DNA from: Anoplolepis gracilipes
Taxonomy: Eukaryota; Arthropoda; Insecta; Hymenoptera; Formicidae
Length of the DNA stretch: 64,000 bases
NCBI RefSeq assembly: GCF_047496725.1
Contig: NC_132970.1
Coordinates: 2,667,001 to 2,731,000, forward strand
Direction of reading: 5' to 3'
Below are positions 1 through 11,502 of this stretch, one piece after another. Every line of letters begins with the position of its first letter. The first letter of the stretch is position 1. The translations under genes were made by a program, and so were the position numbers. The notes under the pieces were generated by a model. That model was not told the DNA's origin, did not search any database, and saw only the letters and a program-made list of their open reading frames with translations.

Positions 1-1754
1 AATTTAATTAAGATTATATAAAAATGCACAATTATATAAAATAAAAACAACACTGTATTATTTTTAATTATTTTTTGTGTTATCTTTGTATTGTTTTATT
101 GAATTGCATTTTTATTCCACAACAATATTATATATAAATATTAAAACTTTTTTTATCATCAATATATTTTTTGTACATCAAAGTAACATTTAAGTGGGCA
201 TAAGTAGACTTATATAATTTTATGTTAGCTTGCTTTGTTTACCCTTAACAATAGATGAGCCTTAATACATTTCGCTCGCGCAATGTACGCATGTTGCATA
301 TTCATTCCGCGGGTGCAGTGGATGCTCCACTTCACCATCAGGGGGGAGGCATGTATAATCTACGGGCGAAGTGCCTTGAACCTTCCACAATGCGATTTCG
401 ACGAAGCGGGGGTCTTCGTGGAAGAGCCAATATCCACGAGCAGGTGCGCGCCCATTAGCGTATCTTGTTGCGGAATGAAGGGTAATTTTTAAGACAATGT
501 TACGTCGTGGTGATAATTATCGGCCGAAGTCGAGTATTTTTATTCGATCGAATTAATCTTTGTTCTCGCGCGCGCCGCTATATATGCTAATTTTATATAT
601 ATATCGGTTAAGGGAACTTTTAATTAAAATTCTACTTTTTTCACGAGGATAATATTTTCAATAGATTTCAGTCCGGTTGTTCCATAGAATTGAAAGAACC
701 GTGATTTTAATAAAAATAAATGTCTCGTTGTGAATAATATAAAAGAGTATAAAGAGTGTGTCATCGCGCGCAAGATTAATAATGTCGCTTTTTTCACATT
801 TACAAGCATAAATCTCGACATTTTCTGTATTGTTGTATTAATAATGTTGTGTAACCTTTATTGTTTATTTCTTTTTTGCGGCAAAAATTGTGCAATTGAC
901 AAGTTCTTCGAAACATTCAGGCTATTAAAATTCGATTCTCCAACAAAGCAAACTCGGCCGTTCGTTCCTCCCACGCGCCAAATATCGTGTTCTACCGCTT
1001 TCTTTCTCTCGGCGACGAGTCTCATCGTGCTGGACCGACGGAGTGGCTAATAAAAAAGGCAGGAAGGTAATCGAAAAAGTCGAGCAACCACGAAGTCTGG
1101 CTTGCACACACCGAGGAGCATGTAGGCTTTATCGGCGTGTTCGCCCACGCAATATGACCACGGACACCTCGACATGCTCTCGCGAGGAACATACTTCTTT
1201 TGACAAGGTAACATCTCCCGCTTTCCTCTTCCCTTAAACATTATTTTTCTGGATATAAGTATTAAAAAGACCGATTGTTTCATAAATTATCTTAGTGTAA
1301 ATTTTAATAGACAACTTTGCCTACTTTTATTTTGGATCTATTTGTCAAGTAAATAAGTATTTATATTAATTACGTACCTTAATTGTTTTATATTAAAGTT
1401 TGTAATTATATTTATAAAGGAGTATTGTAAAAATAAGCTGTGTTCTTAAGAGCATCGCGTATGCAGACGTTGAACTTTCTTGGCCAATCACTTTACCAAG
1501 CATCAAAGTCACAAGACATCACAACGTTTACGGGAAGTACCTCAAAATGTATATAAATAATTCTATTATAAAAAATAAGAAAATAATTCCAATAAATAAT
1601 TCCAATTTGACATACTAGTGTTAATCTAAGCTCAAAAATTAATTTTAATTTTAGTAAGCTTCTCTTCGTTAAGTATAATATTACTGATAATAGTTAACGA
1701 GACGCTTTCGAGAGATTATTTCGACAAACTCTTTAGCTTCCTTCTCATTCTGCT

Positions 1755-1755
<1 letters not shown>
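1..1755. other. non-coding stretch, AT-rich with one CpG-bearing patch
   Basis: AT-rich DNA with a more GC-rich patch at about 940-1230 and another near 260-480. Short ATG-started frames of 60-106 codons occur on both strands, but they overlap one another, are rich in aromatic and hydrophobic residues from AT-rich DNA, and show no domain I recognise. I see no gene here. Confidence 0.6.

Positions 1756-1814
<59 letters not shown>
1756..1814. repeat. (CT)n microsatellite
   Basis: Uninterrupted CT dinucleotides to about 1807, followed by a short TTCTCTC extension. This is a simple sequence repeat and probably polymorphic. Confidence 0.95.
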
Positions 1815-3893
1815 GGGACAAGAGTCTCGTCAAAATGCTCGAGATAACCGTAGCGGTTCCCGGGGCGTTTACGTCTTACATTTATGATCGTGAGCTAGCT
1901 AACGCGGGCGATTAACGTCGTCGGTATTTCATGGACTTAGCGCCAAATTGCGTATCGCACAATTTCTATGCAGCCCTTTTTAATTGCGCCCCTACTTATA
2001 CGGGATCGGCGAATGGACAAACATGTTCGTGATACCCATAGCTCGTGCATGTTTGAAAAGAAAGAAAAAAAAAGAATGTTCTGACGATCTATTAGCGCGC
2101 AGGGAAGGCGGAATGTGCGCGAAAGCTGGTCCAGAAAAATTTTTATATCCCTGATTTTTACGTCAGAATCTAAACTTTGTTCGTGCGCTTGCTGCTCGTA
2201 AATATCGTTCGGCGCTAATGATCCACGCTGTCTTTTTATTAAAACCTTGCTTCTTCGTTGTAGTGGTTGCTTCCCGTAGTAAGATATATTCCGAGTGATC
2301 CTCCCACAGCTATGTTTAATAAAGTTATAACAAGATTTTTTTCAAACAGTCATTTCGATTTTCATGATTGAACGCGGATAAATAAATAAATCGACAATAA
2401 ATGATTGATTAAAAAATATGTGTACATTTGTTCAAGTGAGAAAATGTTTCTACAATTTTAATTTTATCACATGTTAACTTTTTTAGAATTAATTATTCAA
2501 AGAAATCAATATATCAAATTTTTATAGATTCTTTAATATTTTTTAAATTGTGAACGTTATATTGTGGCAATCGTGGATTTTCGGTCAAGTTTTGTCGATA
2601 TTTAGTTGATTCCGACACCAAAAGTATGAAAGTTAACGACTCTCTTTCCAGACATGGGAAGATTTATTCATTAAATCTTACACACGTACTCGCGATTATC
2701 ATGAACGGCGCACGCGGAACTTTTTCAATCCCGCCCATCTCGTTCAATGTAGTATCTCTCATCAAATTTGAGGCCGCATGACCGGTACTTTCCCCCTCCG
2801 GTGCCGATCTCGGATCAGGGAAATCGCCGATTATGGGATCTCGCGGTCGCCGATCGATCTGTTCGTGCTAAAAGATGAGCGCGATTGATTGATATGGCGC
2901 GCGTTTAGCTGATCGCGCAAGAGGAGAATCGATTCTCGAGATTTCCGTATCTCAGGCTTTGTATCTTCTTCGCGGCCGATGTATATGTACGTGCAGGTTG
3001 CGCGGGTTACCGTCCGGCTCGTTATCGGTAAGTCGCGGACTCCGTTCGAAGGAGAGAAGAGAGGGAAGGAGGCGTTGGCCTCCTTCGTGCTCGAGAGTCT
3101 TCGTGCCAATTCATTAAGCGGTAATTGAGTTTTCAGCTTCGTGATACGGAGACTGAGATACATCTATGTGGGATGTTCGATACGCGAGGGGAAAAGAAGG
3201 GGGAAGAAGGGGAAGGAAGAAGTGGTAGGATCAGGCTCGGACGGTGATAGGGAACGGATTGGAGAACGGCATGAGATCGTGCGGCACAAACGGAGGACAA
3301 ACGAGGAACGACGTACTTCGAGAATTAAGCACGACACCGTGTGACCGATGTCCGAGCCGTGATTAACTAAAGTTTTAACAAGCTTCATCTACGCAGCGTT
3401 CGACGACGATGCGCGCGCGTTCAGTTATTATTCCTTCTTGGAGAACATCGCAGCGAAGATACTTGATGGTTGCTGTGGCTAATGTCGGCGCAAAGAGGGA
3501 AGAGGATCATTAAACACGTTGTCCGATACTCGTTTATGTATAAAATTTGATTGCGGTGATTCCCGGTAATGTGTTTACCGGTGTACATATGTACAAGCGC
3601 CTTGCATTTTATCAACAAAAAATTCTTTCGAATCTTGTCTTTGCAATTTTACAACATATGGTTACTTGACAAATTGTATTCGTGCTTTAGTAAGTTTTGT
3701 AGATAATTTTAAAATCAATTTCCTTTTATGAATTAATGATGAAAATTATTAAATGCATCAATTAGAACAAAAATAAGTATCTGCAAAAAAAATAATAAAA
3801 AAAAATTTTATAAATTAACATTCATAAAGCACATGAAGTTCTTTCCAAAAAAAAAGACATTAAGAAAACATAGATAATAACTTAATATAGTTT
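1815..3893. other. non-coding stretch with CpG-rich patches
   Basis: CpG-rich patches lie at about 1840-2010 and 2690-3430, separated and followed by AT-rich DNA. Around 3180-3230 the plus strand is purine-rich (GGGAAGAAGG-like runs), which produces a basic low-complexity frame at 3141-3344. One sequence near 3023 (ATCG|GTAAGT) matches a 5' splice site, but nothing around it supports an exon. I recognise no gene. Confidence 0.55.
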
Positions 3894-3950
3894 AATTAAT
3901 ATTAATTCAAATATTAATATTTAATATTAATATTTGAATTAATATTAATT
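3894..3950. repeat. perfect 57-bp AT palindrome
   Basis: The arms 3894-3921 and 3923-3950 are exact reverse complements of 28 nt around a single central T at 3922. Almost all bases are A or T, with one C and one G in symmetric positions. It could extrude as a cruciform or be the remnant of a small inverted-repeat element. Confidence 0.93.
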
Positions 3951-4803
3951 TTAATGAATTAATTTAATTTTAAATTTCTTCTGGACAAAACTATTCTATT
4001 AGCGATAATGGGCCCTTTCTTCAAGTATATATAAATCCAAAAGGATTTAAATAAAACGGCCAGTATAATCGTGAACGATACGCAATTTAAGTACAATATT
4101 TCAATTTCGTAACTTTTTTATTTCCAAACTGCAAGTTAAGTGAGCAATTCTGCGCTAGCGCCTGGCAAAGGTGATTGTATTACTGAGGTTACTGCAGCTT
4201 GGAAGCTTGGGATATATAACGTTCTTCCTCTGGGTGCGCCTGTAAATCGAGAAGGGAACGAGTTTCGAGAATTAAGGTAATCGACCCGGCGCACCTGACC
4301 GAGGCTCGAATTACAGGCCACACGACGGCCGATATCGTCCGGTGCAGAGCTATTTCCAGCCACCCACGCGGGCCTAAGTGCCGCTCATTATCTGGAAATG
4401 CCTGGCTGCCATTCCGCCTCCCTCTTATACGCGCGCGCGTTACGCTACGTTACGCACGCCTACGCATGTCTAGCCGACCGCTGAGTCCGCGTGGAAACGA
4501 GTTTTCACGCCGCCAGCGCTGGATTTAGCTATGGACCCGTGAGACTAGGTTCTAGAGAAGCAGCGTCTCGAGAAGAGATAAATGTATCTTGTAGAACAAA
4601 TTCCAGACTTCTTTAATCTTTCCAGTATCTAGAAGTGATGTCATTTCCTCAAAGCAATAATTTCTATCGTCGTTCACGTATTACTTTTTATTATATATTT
4701 TAATATGCAAAACAATACAAATATTAATTGCTGTAAAGATTATATTTATAATATAGTGTACCACTGTACTTTAATATATATATATATATAAAGTGGAGAA
4801 TTT
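3951..4803. other. non-coding stretch with a CpG-rich patch
   Basis: A CpG-rich patch at about 4140-4560 includes alternating GCGCGC and repeated ACGC/TACG words near 4430-4465. It is flanked by AT-rich DNA and a short TA run at about 4774-4790. The only frame over 60 codons (minus, 4136-4363) has no recognisable features. Confidence 0.5.
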
Positions 4804-4975
4804 ACTATACATATTCATACTATATATATTCAAAAAATCAGTATTTAATCTTTCTTTTTTTGTATGATGCTTTGTTATTAAATAAATAAATTTTTTTCCA
4901 AGAATACAGTAATTAAATGGCGTAAATAGAATATTACAATACAATTAATATAAAATGTAGCTACAAACTATAAAT
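4804..4975. repeat. direct repeat, copy 1 (about 172 bp)
   Basis: Nearly identical to 5645-5800. This copy carries about 15 extra bases near its left end (a second TATATATTCA-like word at about 4818-4831). Beyond that only isolated base changes are seen, such as AATAAATAAAT against AATAAATTAAT and a one-base indel near the right end. The same orientation in both copies means a direct duplication, not an inverted one. See copy 2 and the segment between them. Confidence 0.92.
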
Positions 4976-5644
4976 AACTTGTACTAAATAGCACGCAATA
5001 CGATAAAAATTATTTGTATTACGCAATGTTATTTTGTAACGTAATATAAGCATGGACACATGAATAAATTTAGCATATTCAAATATTATAATAACTTTAA
5101 GACACTGTATTATTTAAGGAGGAACCGAATGGATTAGCTACGTCAAAAAGTTAATGACATGTCAAATTCATAAATCTCGAAATGTATTTATTAACTTTTA
5201 ATGTAGCTGAACCCATTTCTTCTTAAATCCGCTCCTGTATCTATATAGATTGCCTATCTTGCCTGCTGTGCCATGAGTTTTACTTTGTGGCATCTTATGC
5301 GAACACCTCAGCCATGTCCGCCATATATTCTCTCAAATTGCACCGTAATCGATAGGTATGCAAATAAACGTTTTTCAGTGCGACGGATGGCATCTCAGAG
5401 CGCGGTATGGCTTAGGGTGTTGTTGGACGCTCTTGCTGCATGTTTTGCAATGCAGCAATACATTGTCGTTGAACATAACTTTACGAGGACATGGCGGAAG
5501 ATACATTCCTAATAATATAAGATAAACGGTGAAGGTTTGCTTATGTTGAAAAGTATTAATTGTGATATGCAAATTTAAAACGTGTTTTATGGTAATTCTT
5601 CTCCTTTTATCTCTGTATTTTTCTAGTACTATAATGAATGTTGA
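4976..5644. other. 669-bp segment bracketed by direct repeats
   Basis: This lies between two near-identical ~160-bp direct repeats. The left part is AT-rich. The middle contains an imperfect hairpin (5117-5236) and the right part (about 5250-5520) is more GC-rich. Open frames of 79 codons (plus, 5273-5512) and 131 codons (minus, 5375-5770, running into the repeat) overlap in opposite directions and neither is recognised. The layout resembles a small composite or LTR-like insertion, but the repeats do not begin TG and end CA and I see no target-site duplication or primer-binding site. A simple segmental duplication followed by insertion fits equally well. Confidence 0.55.
5117..5236. repeat. 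imperfect inverted repeat (hairpin)
   Basis: The left arm at about 5117-5155 matches the reverse complement of about 5190-5236. Shared blocks are AGGAG at the outside, TTAGCTAC against TCAGCTAC in the middle, and AAAAGTTAAT next to the loop, with several mismatches and an indel of about 8 nt. It may be a small degraded MITE inside the direct-repeat-bracketed block. Confidence 0.65.
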
Positions 5645-5800
5645 ACTATACATATTCAAAAAATCAGTATTTAATCTTTCTTTTTTTGTATGATGCTTTG
5701 TTATTAAATAAATTAATTTTTTTCCAAGAATACAGTAATTAAATGGCGTAAATAGAATATTACAATACAATTGATATAAAATGTAGCTACAAATATAAAT
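5645..5800. repeat. direct repeat, copy 2 (about 156 bp)
   Basis: The second copy of the repeat at 4804-4975, in the same orientation, from ACTATACATATTCA on the left to TATAAAT on the right. It lacks the ~15-base extra stretch of copy 1. The high similarity in AT-rich DNA means the two copies separated fairly recently or have been homogenised. Confidence 0.92.
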
Positions 5801-8114
5801 CTTTTAAAATTTAACTAAATCGTCAATTTCACAATATGATTAACGTACGTAAAAAGAGCATAAATCGAGATATTAATTTTTCAGGCTTTCTCGTGGAGAG
5901 AATAGCTAAATTATCTATCTAGTTAGAATAAAATAACGAATTCTCTGCAAAGAAACGAATCACAGAGATTTTTAAAAACAATTTGTCTTCCTCTTTTTAT
6001 CTTTCGATGTTTTATACACTTTATTTACACACGGAGTGAACAGCTTACTGCTGTTTCTCGATACCGTGGTTGCATGTTGCTCGAGTTTCATTACTGAGCC
6101 CAAATGAATCCCTGAGACGCAGGGAGCTGTACGCGCTCCTAATTAATGACGTGGTACGCTACGTCCTGCTGGACGCGCAGACCATGGATACTCGTTGCAA
6201 CGATCTTGTTCGTAACTCGTCGACGCCGAGATTTGTGTAGGGAGATTATTTCGCTGAGGTGGAAAAAATTAATAACCAAGAGAAAGAAGCGCATTTTACG
6301 ATGCGCTATTTAATATGAAGCGCACGAGCATTAATGCTTATCGCGCGTATAAAAACAAAGTATGATCTAATCTTGATGTGTGTAAACGTTTTTACTGCAA
6401 TTAAATTACAAGAAACCGCGCTATATTTTTGTTTCAACAAAGTGTCAATATTTTGCATATGAATTTGAAATTACATCTTGATGTTTCAGATATATATATA
6501 TATGATGTAAAGTATTTATTATTTCAAATGTATACTATTTATATATTATACATTCAACTGTGTGTATTCAATTATCACACATTTTATTAAGATTAATAAA
6601 TAATAATTTTAGAATTTGTATCTCAATTCTTATACAATGAATAAATTTTAATAATGAGACAGAAATATATATAGAATATATATAAAAATATTTGCATGCA
6701 TCTTTTTTAATAAATTTAAAATGCTTAATCTTCATCAAGCTTTTGTTACCATTACATTACATTATACTTATAGAAGTTCATAAATAAAATAGCCGAGAAT
6801 TCTGAATTATTATCAGTTACTGGATACAATATTTGATTTATTAGATTTTGCTATTTGATTTGATTTAGATTTGTAGATTTTGTGTCATAAATTGCGACTA
6901 TCAACAAAGTATTGCTCCAATAATCTTTACAATAATGTTCAGGTTCAGTAAATGTCGGGTAACAGGACACCGCGTTAAGAGTGTCCTTGGCATTCAAAGA
7001 ATCATCGCTGGCACGGAGAGAACAATAATTTCGGGTTAGCCAGAGAAGACCAAGGCCACCTCGAAGTGTCGTCCTTCGATCATCGAAGGTAGTTTTTACG
7101 CGAAAAGGGCAATTTCTTCGTAGCTTTATTAGAGCACATGCCGACCCATTTAATTCTAGGACTCTTTGTAAGTATAACTTTCAAGTTGCTCAAATTCGCT
7201 CTTCTTTCGTGCGACTTTTCTTCCTTTCGTGTTGGAAATTCCTTTGCAATTTACACGAAAATATCAACAATACCGAGAACGGATTTTGTAACTGGTTCAA
7301 AAATATCTGACACATATAATTTAAAAGATCTTCGACGAGATGGTAACATAAATCACCAGAGAGTTAAAGATGAGTAAGTAACATTTTTACGCATTTTTAC
7401 CAATTTTGTTGGCAAATATCATAATAAGATAAATAACTTTACATAAAATATATTTTGAAAAATTCTCTTGCTTTTTCTAAATAAAAAGAATATAAGTACA
7501 TTATACATAGCTATTCTACTCGTTGGCTCATTTATAATCAAGCTTATCAGTCATCAGTATTTGAGATTAAAATAAAACAATAGAAAGGATATATTGTATC
7601 TATTTCGCATACACGAAGCAGCCGCTTGAATGGAGTGCAATCTACGATGCTCGATACTTTTCGCGGCGTAACGAGAATTTATAATTGCCGGTGAGCATCT
7701 AGTCCCGCCAATGACGTTTTATTAAATAAACGTCCTTGAGGCTACCGAGGGAGTATGCCGCGTCGAGGGTAACAGCCGCGGCCGGATAGAATCGCGACGG
7801 CCTGGCCCCGAAAAAGTGCGTATATACATATATATATAACCTGATCCGACAAAAAGGTAATAACCCGTTCATGAATTTTAATTTAAAATTAAAGCGATAC
7901 GGCGCGGGGGAGGGACCGCGATATATAGCTCGTCCAAGAGTGGTTTTGCAGGTAGCCGCCGCGCGCACAGACACACCTCCCTCATCCCCATCTCGCTCTT
8001 CATCTTCTTCTTTTCTCGTCGTGTTCTTCCTCTTCTGTTTTACAAAGCTGGTTCTCTCGTTCACACGCCTCCTTCATTTTCGAGCATCGAGTGCCGAGCT
8101 TCTAAAAGGAGACC
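5801..8114. other. non-coding stretch with small palindromes
   Basis: AT-rich DNA at 5801-6060, then a CpG-bearing patch at 6060-6360, AT-rich again at 6380-6940, and CpG-rich at 6950-7130 and 7600-8110. Two small palindromes are seen: GGACAC/GTGTCC arms at about 6965-6986, and a 17-nt CCTTCGAT-C-ATCGAAGG at 7073-7089. The frame at 7138-7377 ends in GAGTAAGTAAC, where a stop overlaps a donor-like sequence, but its protein is not recognised. Around 7960-8060 the plus strand is pyrimidine-rich, giving a serine/phenylalanine-rich frame. Confidence 0.5.
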
Positions 8115-8118
8115 TTCT

Positions 8119-8150
<32 letters not shown>
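8115..8150. repeat. interrupted (CT)n microsatellite
   Basis: CT dinucleotides interrupted by TTT at both sides. This explains the SLSLSLSL run of the frame at 7871-8269. Confidence 0.9.
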
Positions 8151-8151
<1 letters not shown>

Positions 8152-9192
8152 TCGCTACCTTTCTCGAATCTCCGCGCGATGCGGCGCAGCCTCGACGTGC
8201 CTCGCGATCGAGTTAATGACGGACGGGCGACATCGCGCAAGTAGCGGTATTGATGCCTCGTCGAGATAGAATCACCGGTGATTTATCGTGCAGATATCGC
8301 GTATCTGCAACCGCATCCATCTCATTAAAGGTAGCTAGCAATCCCGGGGCTGGTTGCACCGATGACGGCTTAGCGCTACCGCGGTCAGCTATATTTTTCA
8401 TCTCCATCTATCGTTATAGCTGTAGGCTGTGTACTCTAGAAAGGGACAAACCTATAACCGATCAAGGCCGCAACACTGTTTGCCGCAACAAATCACTGAG
8501 CACGGGCGATAAATTTAAAATCCACTTCGCGGCGTATCTCTCCTTATTTTTGTATCTTACCGCGTGCACGGCTAAGAAGATATTGTGCGCTGCCGCTTTA
8601 TTTAACGAGCGTTAAATTAAGATTAAACTCCCCCTGTGTGTGTGCTACTTTTCATTAATCCCCGCCGACTGGCGTAAAGAATTTTCGGAGGACGCGAAGA
8701 TGCCGGTCATTTCGACGAAAGTGTACCTTCGCGATTAATTATTGCATTATATCATCTTTAAACGCACCGAGCAAATGTGGAACTCGATTGACGCACAAAG
8801 CGACGCATCGTAAAACGCGCGAAGGCGATTTTCTTGCATCGAGCGCGACATGCTGAGGAGCGAAATGACGCCGCGATGCGTATAATTCGCGACGTGAGGT
8901 CCTGTGCGTTGAGAAAAAAAAACGAGAAAAAAGAACCAGGCGAATAATAAAAGGGGTGATGCGCATGAGGGACGAAGCGGCGGGATAAAAGAAGTGTACA
9001 CGTGCACGCATATATACACACACTGTACATCCGTAAACCACAGTGTTTTATGAATACGCGAATTTACTGCTTAATCAGCCGAGGCTGCGAAGCCGTGCAA
9101 TTAAAACGCCATTAAGCAGCTTCATAAAAATTCTCGGTAAAATTTGGTGAGATCGGGTTACCGCACAGGAGAGAGAGAAAAACAAAACGAGA

Positions 9193-9197
<5 letters not shown>
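8151..9197. other. CpG-rich non-coding stretch
   Basis: One of the longer CpG-rich blocks of the window (8151-9120). Several overlapping 60-121-codon frames exist on both strands, including three mutually overlapping frames at 8739-9041 minus, the pattern expected from stop-poor GC-rich DNA rather than from one gene. Inverted 9-nt words CTGCTTAAT (9067-9075) and ATTAAGCAG (9111-9119) flank a GC-rich loop. ATTAATCC-type words near 8655 and ATTAATTATT near 8735 could be homeodomain sites. No gene recognised. Confidence 0.5.

Positions 9198-9233
<36 letters not shown>
9198..9233. repeat. (GA)n microsatellite
   Basis: Perfect GA repeat preceded by GAAAGAGAAA and followed by GGGGGAAAG. It creates the SLSLSL run of the minus frame at 9112-9438. 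Confidence 0.95.
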
Positions 9234-9236
<3 letters not shown>

Positions 9237-9744
9237 GAAAGAAAAAGATTCTTCTTACCAGGTCCATAGACTGTGAAACTTTACAATTGAGAGAGCGAGG
9301 GGGTTCTTCGAAATTCCAGTCGCATATCGCGCACGTAGTTTGATCGTTCGCCGAGTATGTTTTATATAAAAGAAAAAAAAACGCACGGTATTCATTTTTC
9401 AGCCGGACATTTTGAACATATTCATTACATTGTAACATCCGTTGCGTACTGCTAAGGATGACATGATTAAGTTGGTGCGCTGCCGATATTTTACGATGTC
9501 TTTTACGGGATTATCATGAAAGTTAAATCTCTTGAGAAGAATTCTCGTATATTTAATGATTCTGCATTAAATATCTCTTGTAAAAGTATTATAATTTGTT
9601 GATAGCATGTTAATTTATGTAACTGACAAGTGTCATATTGACTTTCTTCGTCCTCTTCAGTCAATTTTGAAAGATGCTTAACTTTTTATTATGTTGTTTT
9701 CACTTTTTATTACATTTTTTATCTTTTATTCTACTATGTTTATA

Positions 9745-9750
<6 letters not shown>
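9234..9750. other. non-coding stretch
   Basis: Moderate GC up to about 9480, then AT-rich. On the minus strand CCTG|GTAAGA at about 9251-9260 looks like a 5' splice site at the end of an open frame, but no acceptor AG follows the nearby T-rich tract, so an exon is not supported. No gene recognised. Confidence 0.5.

Positions 9751-9797
<47 letters not shown>
9751..9797. repeat. (TA)n microsatellite
   Basis: Perfect TA run of about 47 bp, preceded by an imperfect TATATATG unit. It produces the YIYIYI frame at 9691-9909, which is not a gene. Confidence 0.95.
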
Positions 9798-9800
<3 letters not shown>

Positions 9801-11334
9801 ATATAAATGTGTTTCTTTAATTCTTATATTTTGCTATATTTTTTTATCTCTAAAAAAATCTCTTTTATGTTTATTTTGTAGCAAGCTAAAAATTCAACAT
9901 AAAATATAGCTGTGCGCATCTTTTTGATGTCGCGGGATAGCTGTGTTGAAATTGTTTTTACTCGGCGTAGGATCAATGTACCCTGAAGGCGGCCCGCTTT
10001 AACGGTACGTCAGTTCATCGGGAACAGATGATTAATTATTCGGGCGGGTAGGCGTGGGACGTTATCGACGAATTCACCTTGAACGAAGGCACTGGAAGAG
10101 GAACCTCTCTCTTTTTCTTTCTTCCTCTTCCTGTAGAAAGAAGTCTCTTCCTCTTATACGAGCTGGCTACCCCACTCGCGTCATTCAGCATTCGTTCGGC
10201 ATCGGCTTTTTATCCGTCTCGCACAGCGAGTCGCATCGACTCCAAAACTCGTAAACAGATAAAGAAGCGCAGAGACGACTTTGTCCGATTACACCTTTAG
10301 CGTTATCCTAATTTTTACGATGTCTCATGTTATCCGGATAGCTCCGGATCGTCCTCCGAACGAGGGACTTTTATCGATTCATCAGAAAGCTGGTTAATCG
10401 TTTTTTCGATATTAACTTCAGGCTAACAAACATCGTACTTCCAATCTGATCGAGAAATGGATTCCATAAAAATTAGTATTTCATCGATATTGATCTAATA
10501 ATACTTTTCAACACGTAAATTGTTAAAATTTATTTCTACATCAAAAAAATTATATTTTTATCTTAAGAAAATATTTCATTTATCTTTATTTTTATAATAA
10601 TCTTTTTTTAAAATATGTGCCAAAAAGATTCTCTTAATTTAAGAAAAATCCTTTAAAGAATGGAATAATTTTAAGATATTTTTAAGATATATGCTGAATG
10701 CGATATTTTCTTACCATTATATTATTTAATATTTGGGATTATATAATAAATATTTAAGATTAAAATAATAACAAATAAGAAAAACAATTTTACAAATTGA
10801 CATTTACTATTTATTAAAATTTTGACGAATTAAATATACATAGTTTTACTTAATTTATAATTAAGGTATTTCAAAAAATACTAAAAAGAAAATATTTTTA
10901 TTTATTAAGAATATCTAAAAAAGTTTATAAAGTACATTTCGGGAATACAATTTTTTCGGTGTAATGTCCACTATATTAGTCGTGATACGATTATCAAAAT
11001 TTACCCTTATTCTATCAAAGTCGAATTAAAATCGAATTTTGTTTCCGTGAAGAAGGATCACGGTTTATAATATGACCAATATGTGAACAAAAAATAAACT
11101 AGAAGAGTCTCCTGACGTTGATCGAAGCGCGAAGATAATCAAGTTGATTGCAATTGTCACGAATTTACGATCGATTTGCGAACGTCATCGTTCGACTCGC
11201 GTTAACATTAGCCATCGTTTAACCTTTTGCTCGCTAACGGGATATCGCCAGCAATCCAGCAAGGTGTGAAAAACTTGGAGAAATCATCGAAGAATTCGAG
11301 CCGCCCGCTATGCACGTCCACGAAGCAAGAGTCT
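9798..11334. other. non-coding stretch
   Basis: CpG-bearing DNA at 9910-10420, strongly AT-rich at 10430-10980, and moderate GC at 11090-11334. Two overlapping frames at 10054-10300 are unrecognised. The AT-rich part has no open frames of note and no clear repeats beyond AAGATATTTTTAAGATAT-like words near 10672. Confidence 0.5.
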
Positions 11335-11343
11335 CGTCGTCGA

Positions 11344-11374
<31 letters not shown>
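11335..11374. repeat. (GTC)n trinucleotide repeat
   Basis: About a dozen CGT/GTC units, the first two interrupted by CGA. Read on the plus strand it is a serine run (frame 11310-11705); on the minus strand it is an arginine run. Such repeats occur in coding and non-coding insect DNA, and here nothing else supports coding. Confidence 0.92.
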
Positions 11375-11376
<2 letters not shown>

Positions 11377-11435
11377 AGACGATGACGAAGAAACTGACGT
11401 TTCAGGGAGTCAAAGTTCCTCCTCTGCCGCGAACC

Positions 11436-11448
11436 TTTCTTCTTTCTT

Positions 11449-11499
<51 letters not shown>

Positions 11500-11502
11500 C
11501 TC
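11436..11502. repeat. CTTT / (CT)n microsatellite
   Basis: Three to four TTTC units followed by a perfect TC run (about 11452-11494) and a TTTTTC end. It lies 60 bp from the GTC repeat, and the two together account for the low-complexity open frames on both strands. Confidence 0.95.

Noticed and set aside
9251..9360. Minus-strand open frame with CAICDW and a CCTG|GTAAGA donor.
   Set aside because: No acceptor AG follows the T-rich tract at the other end and the frame has no recognised domain.
9691..9909. 72-codon frame rich in YIYI.
   Set aside because: A product of the TA microsatellite at 9751-9797.
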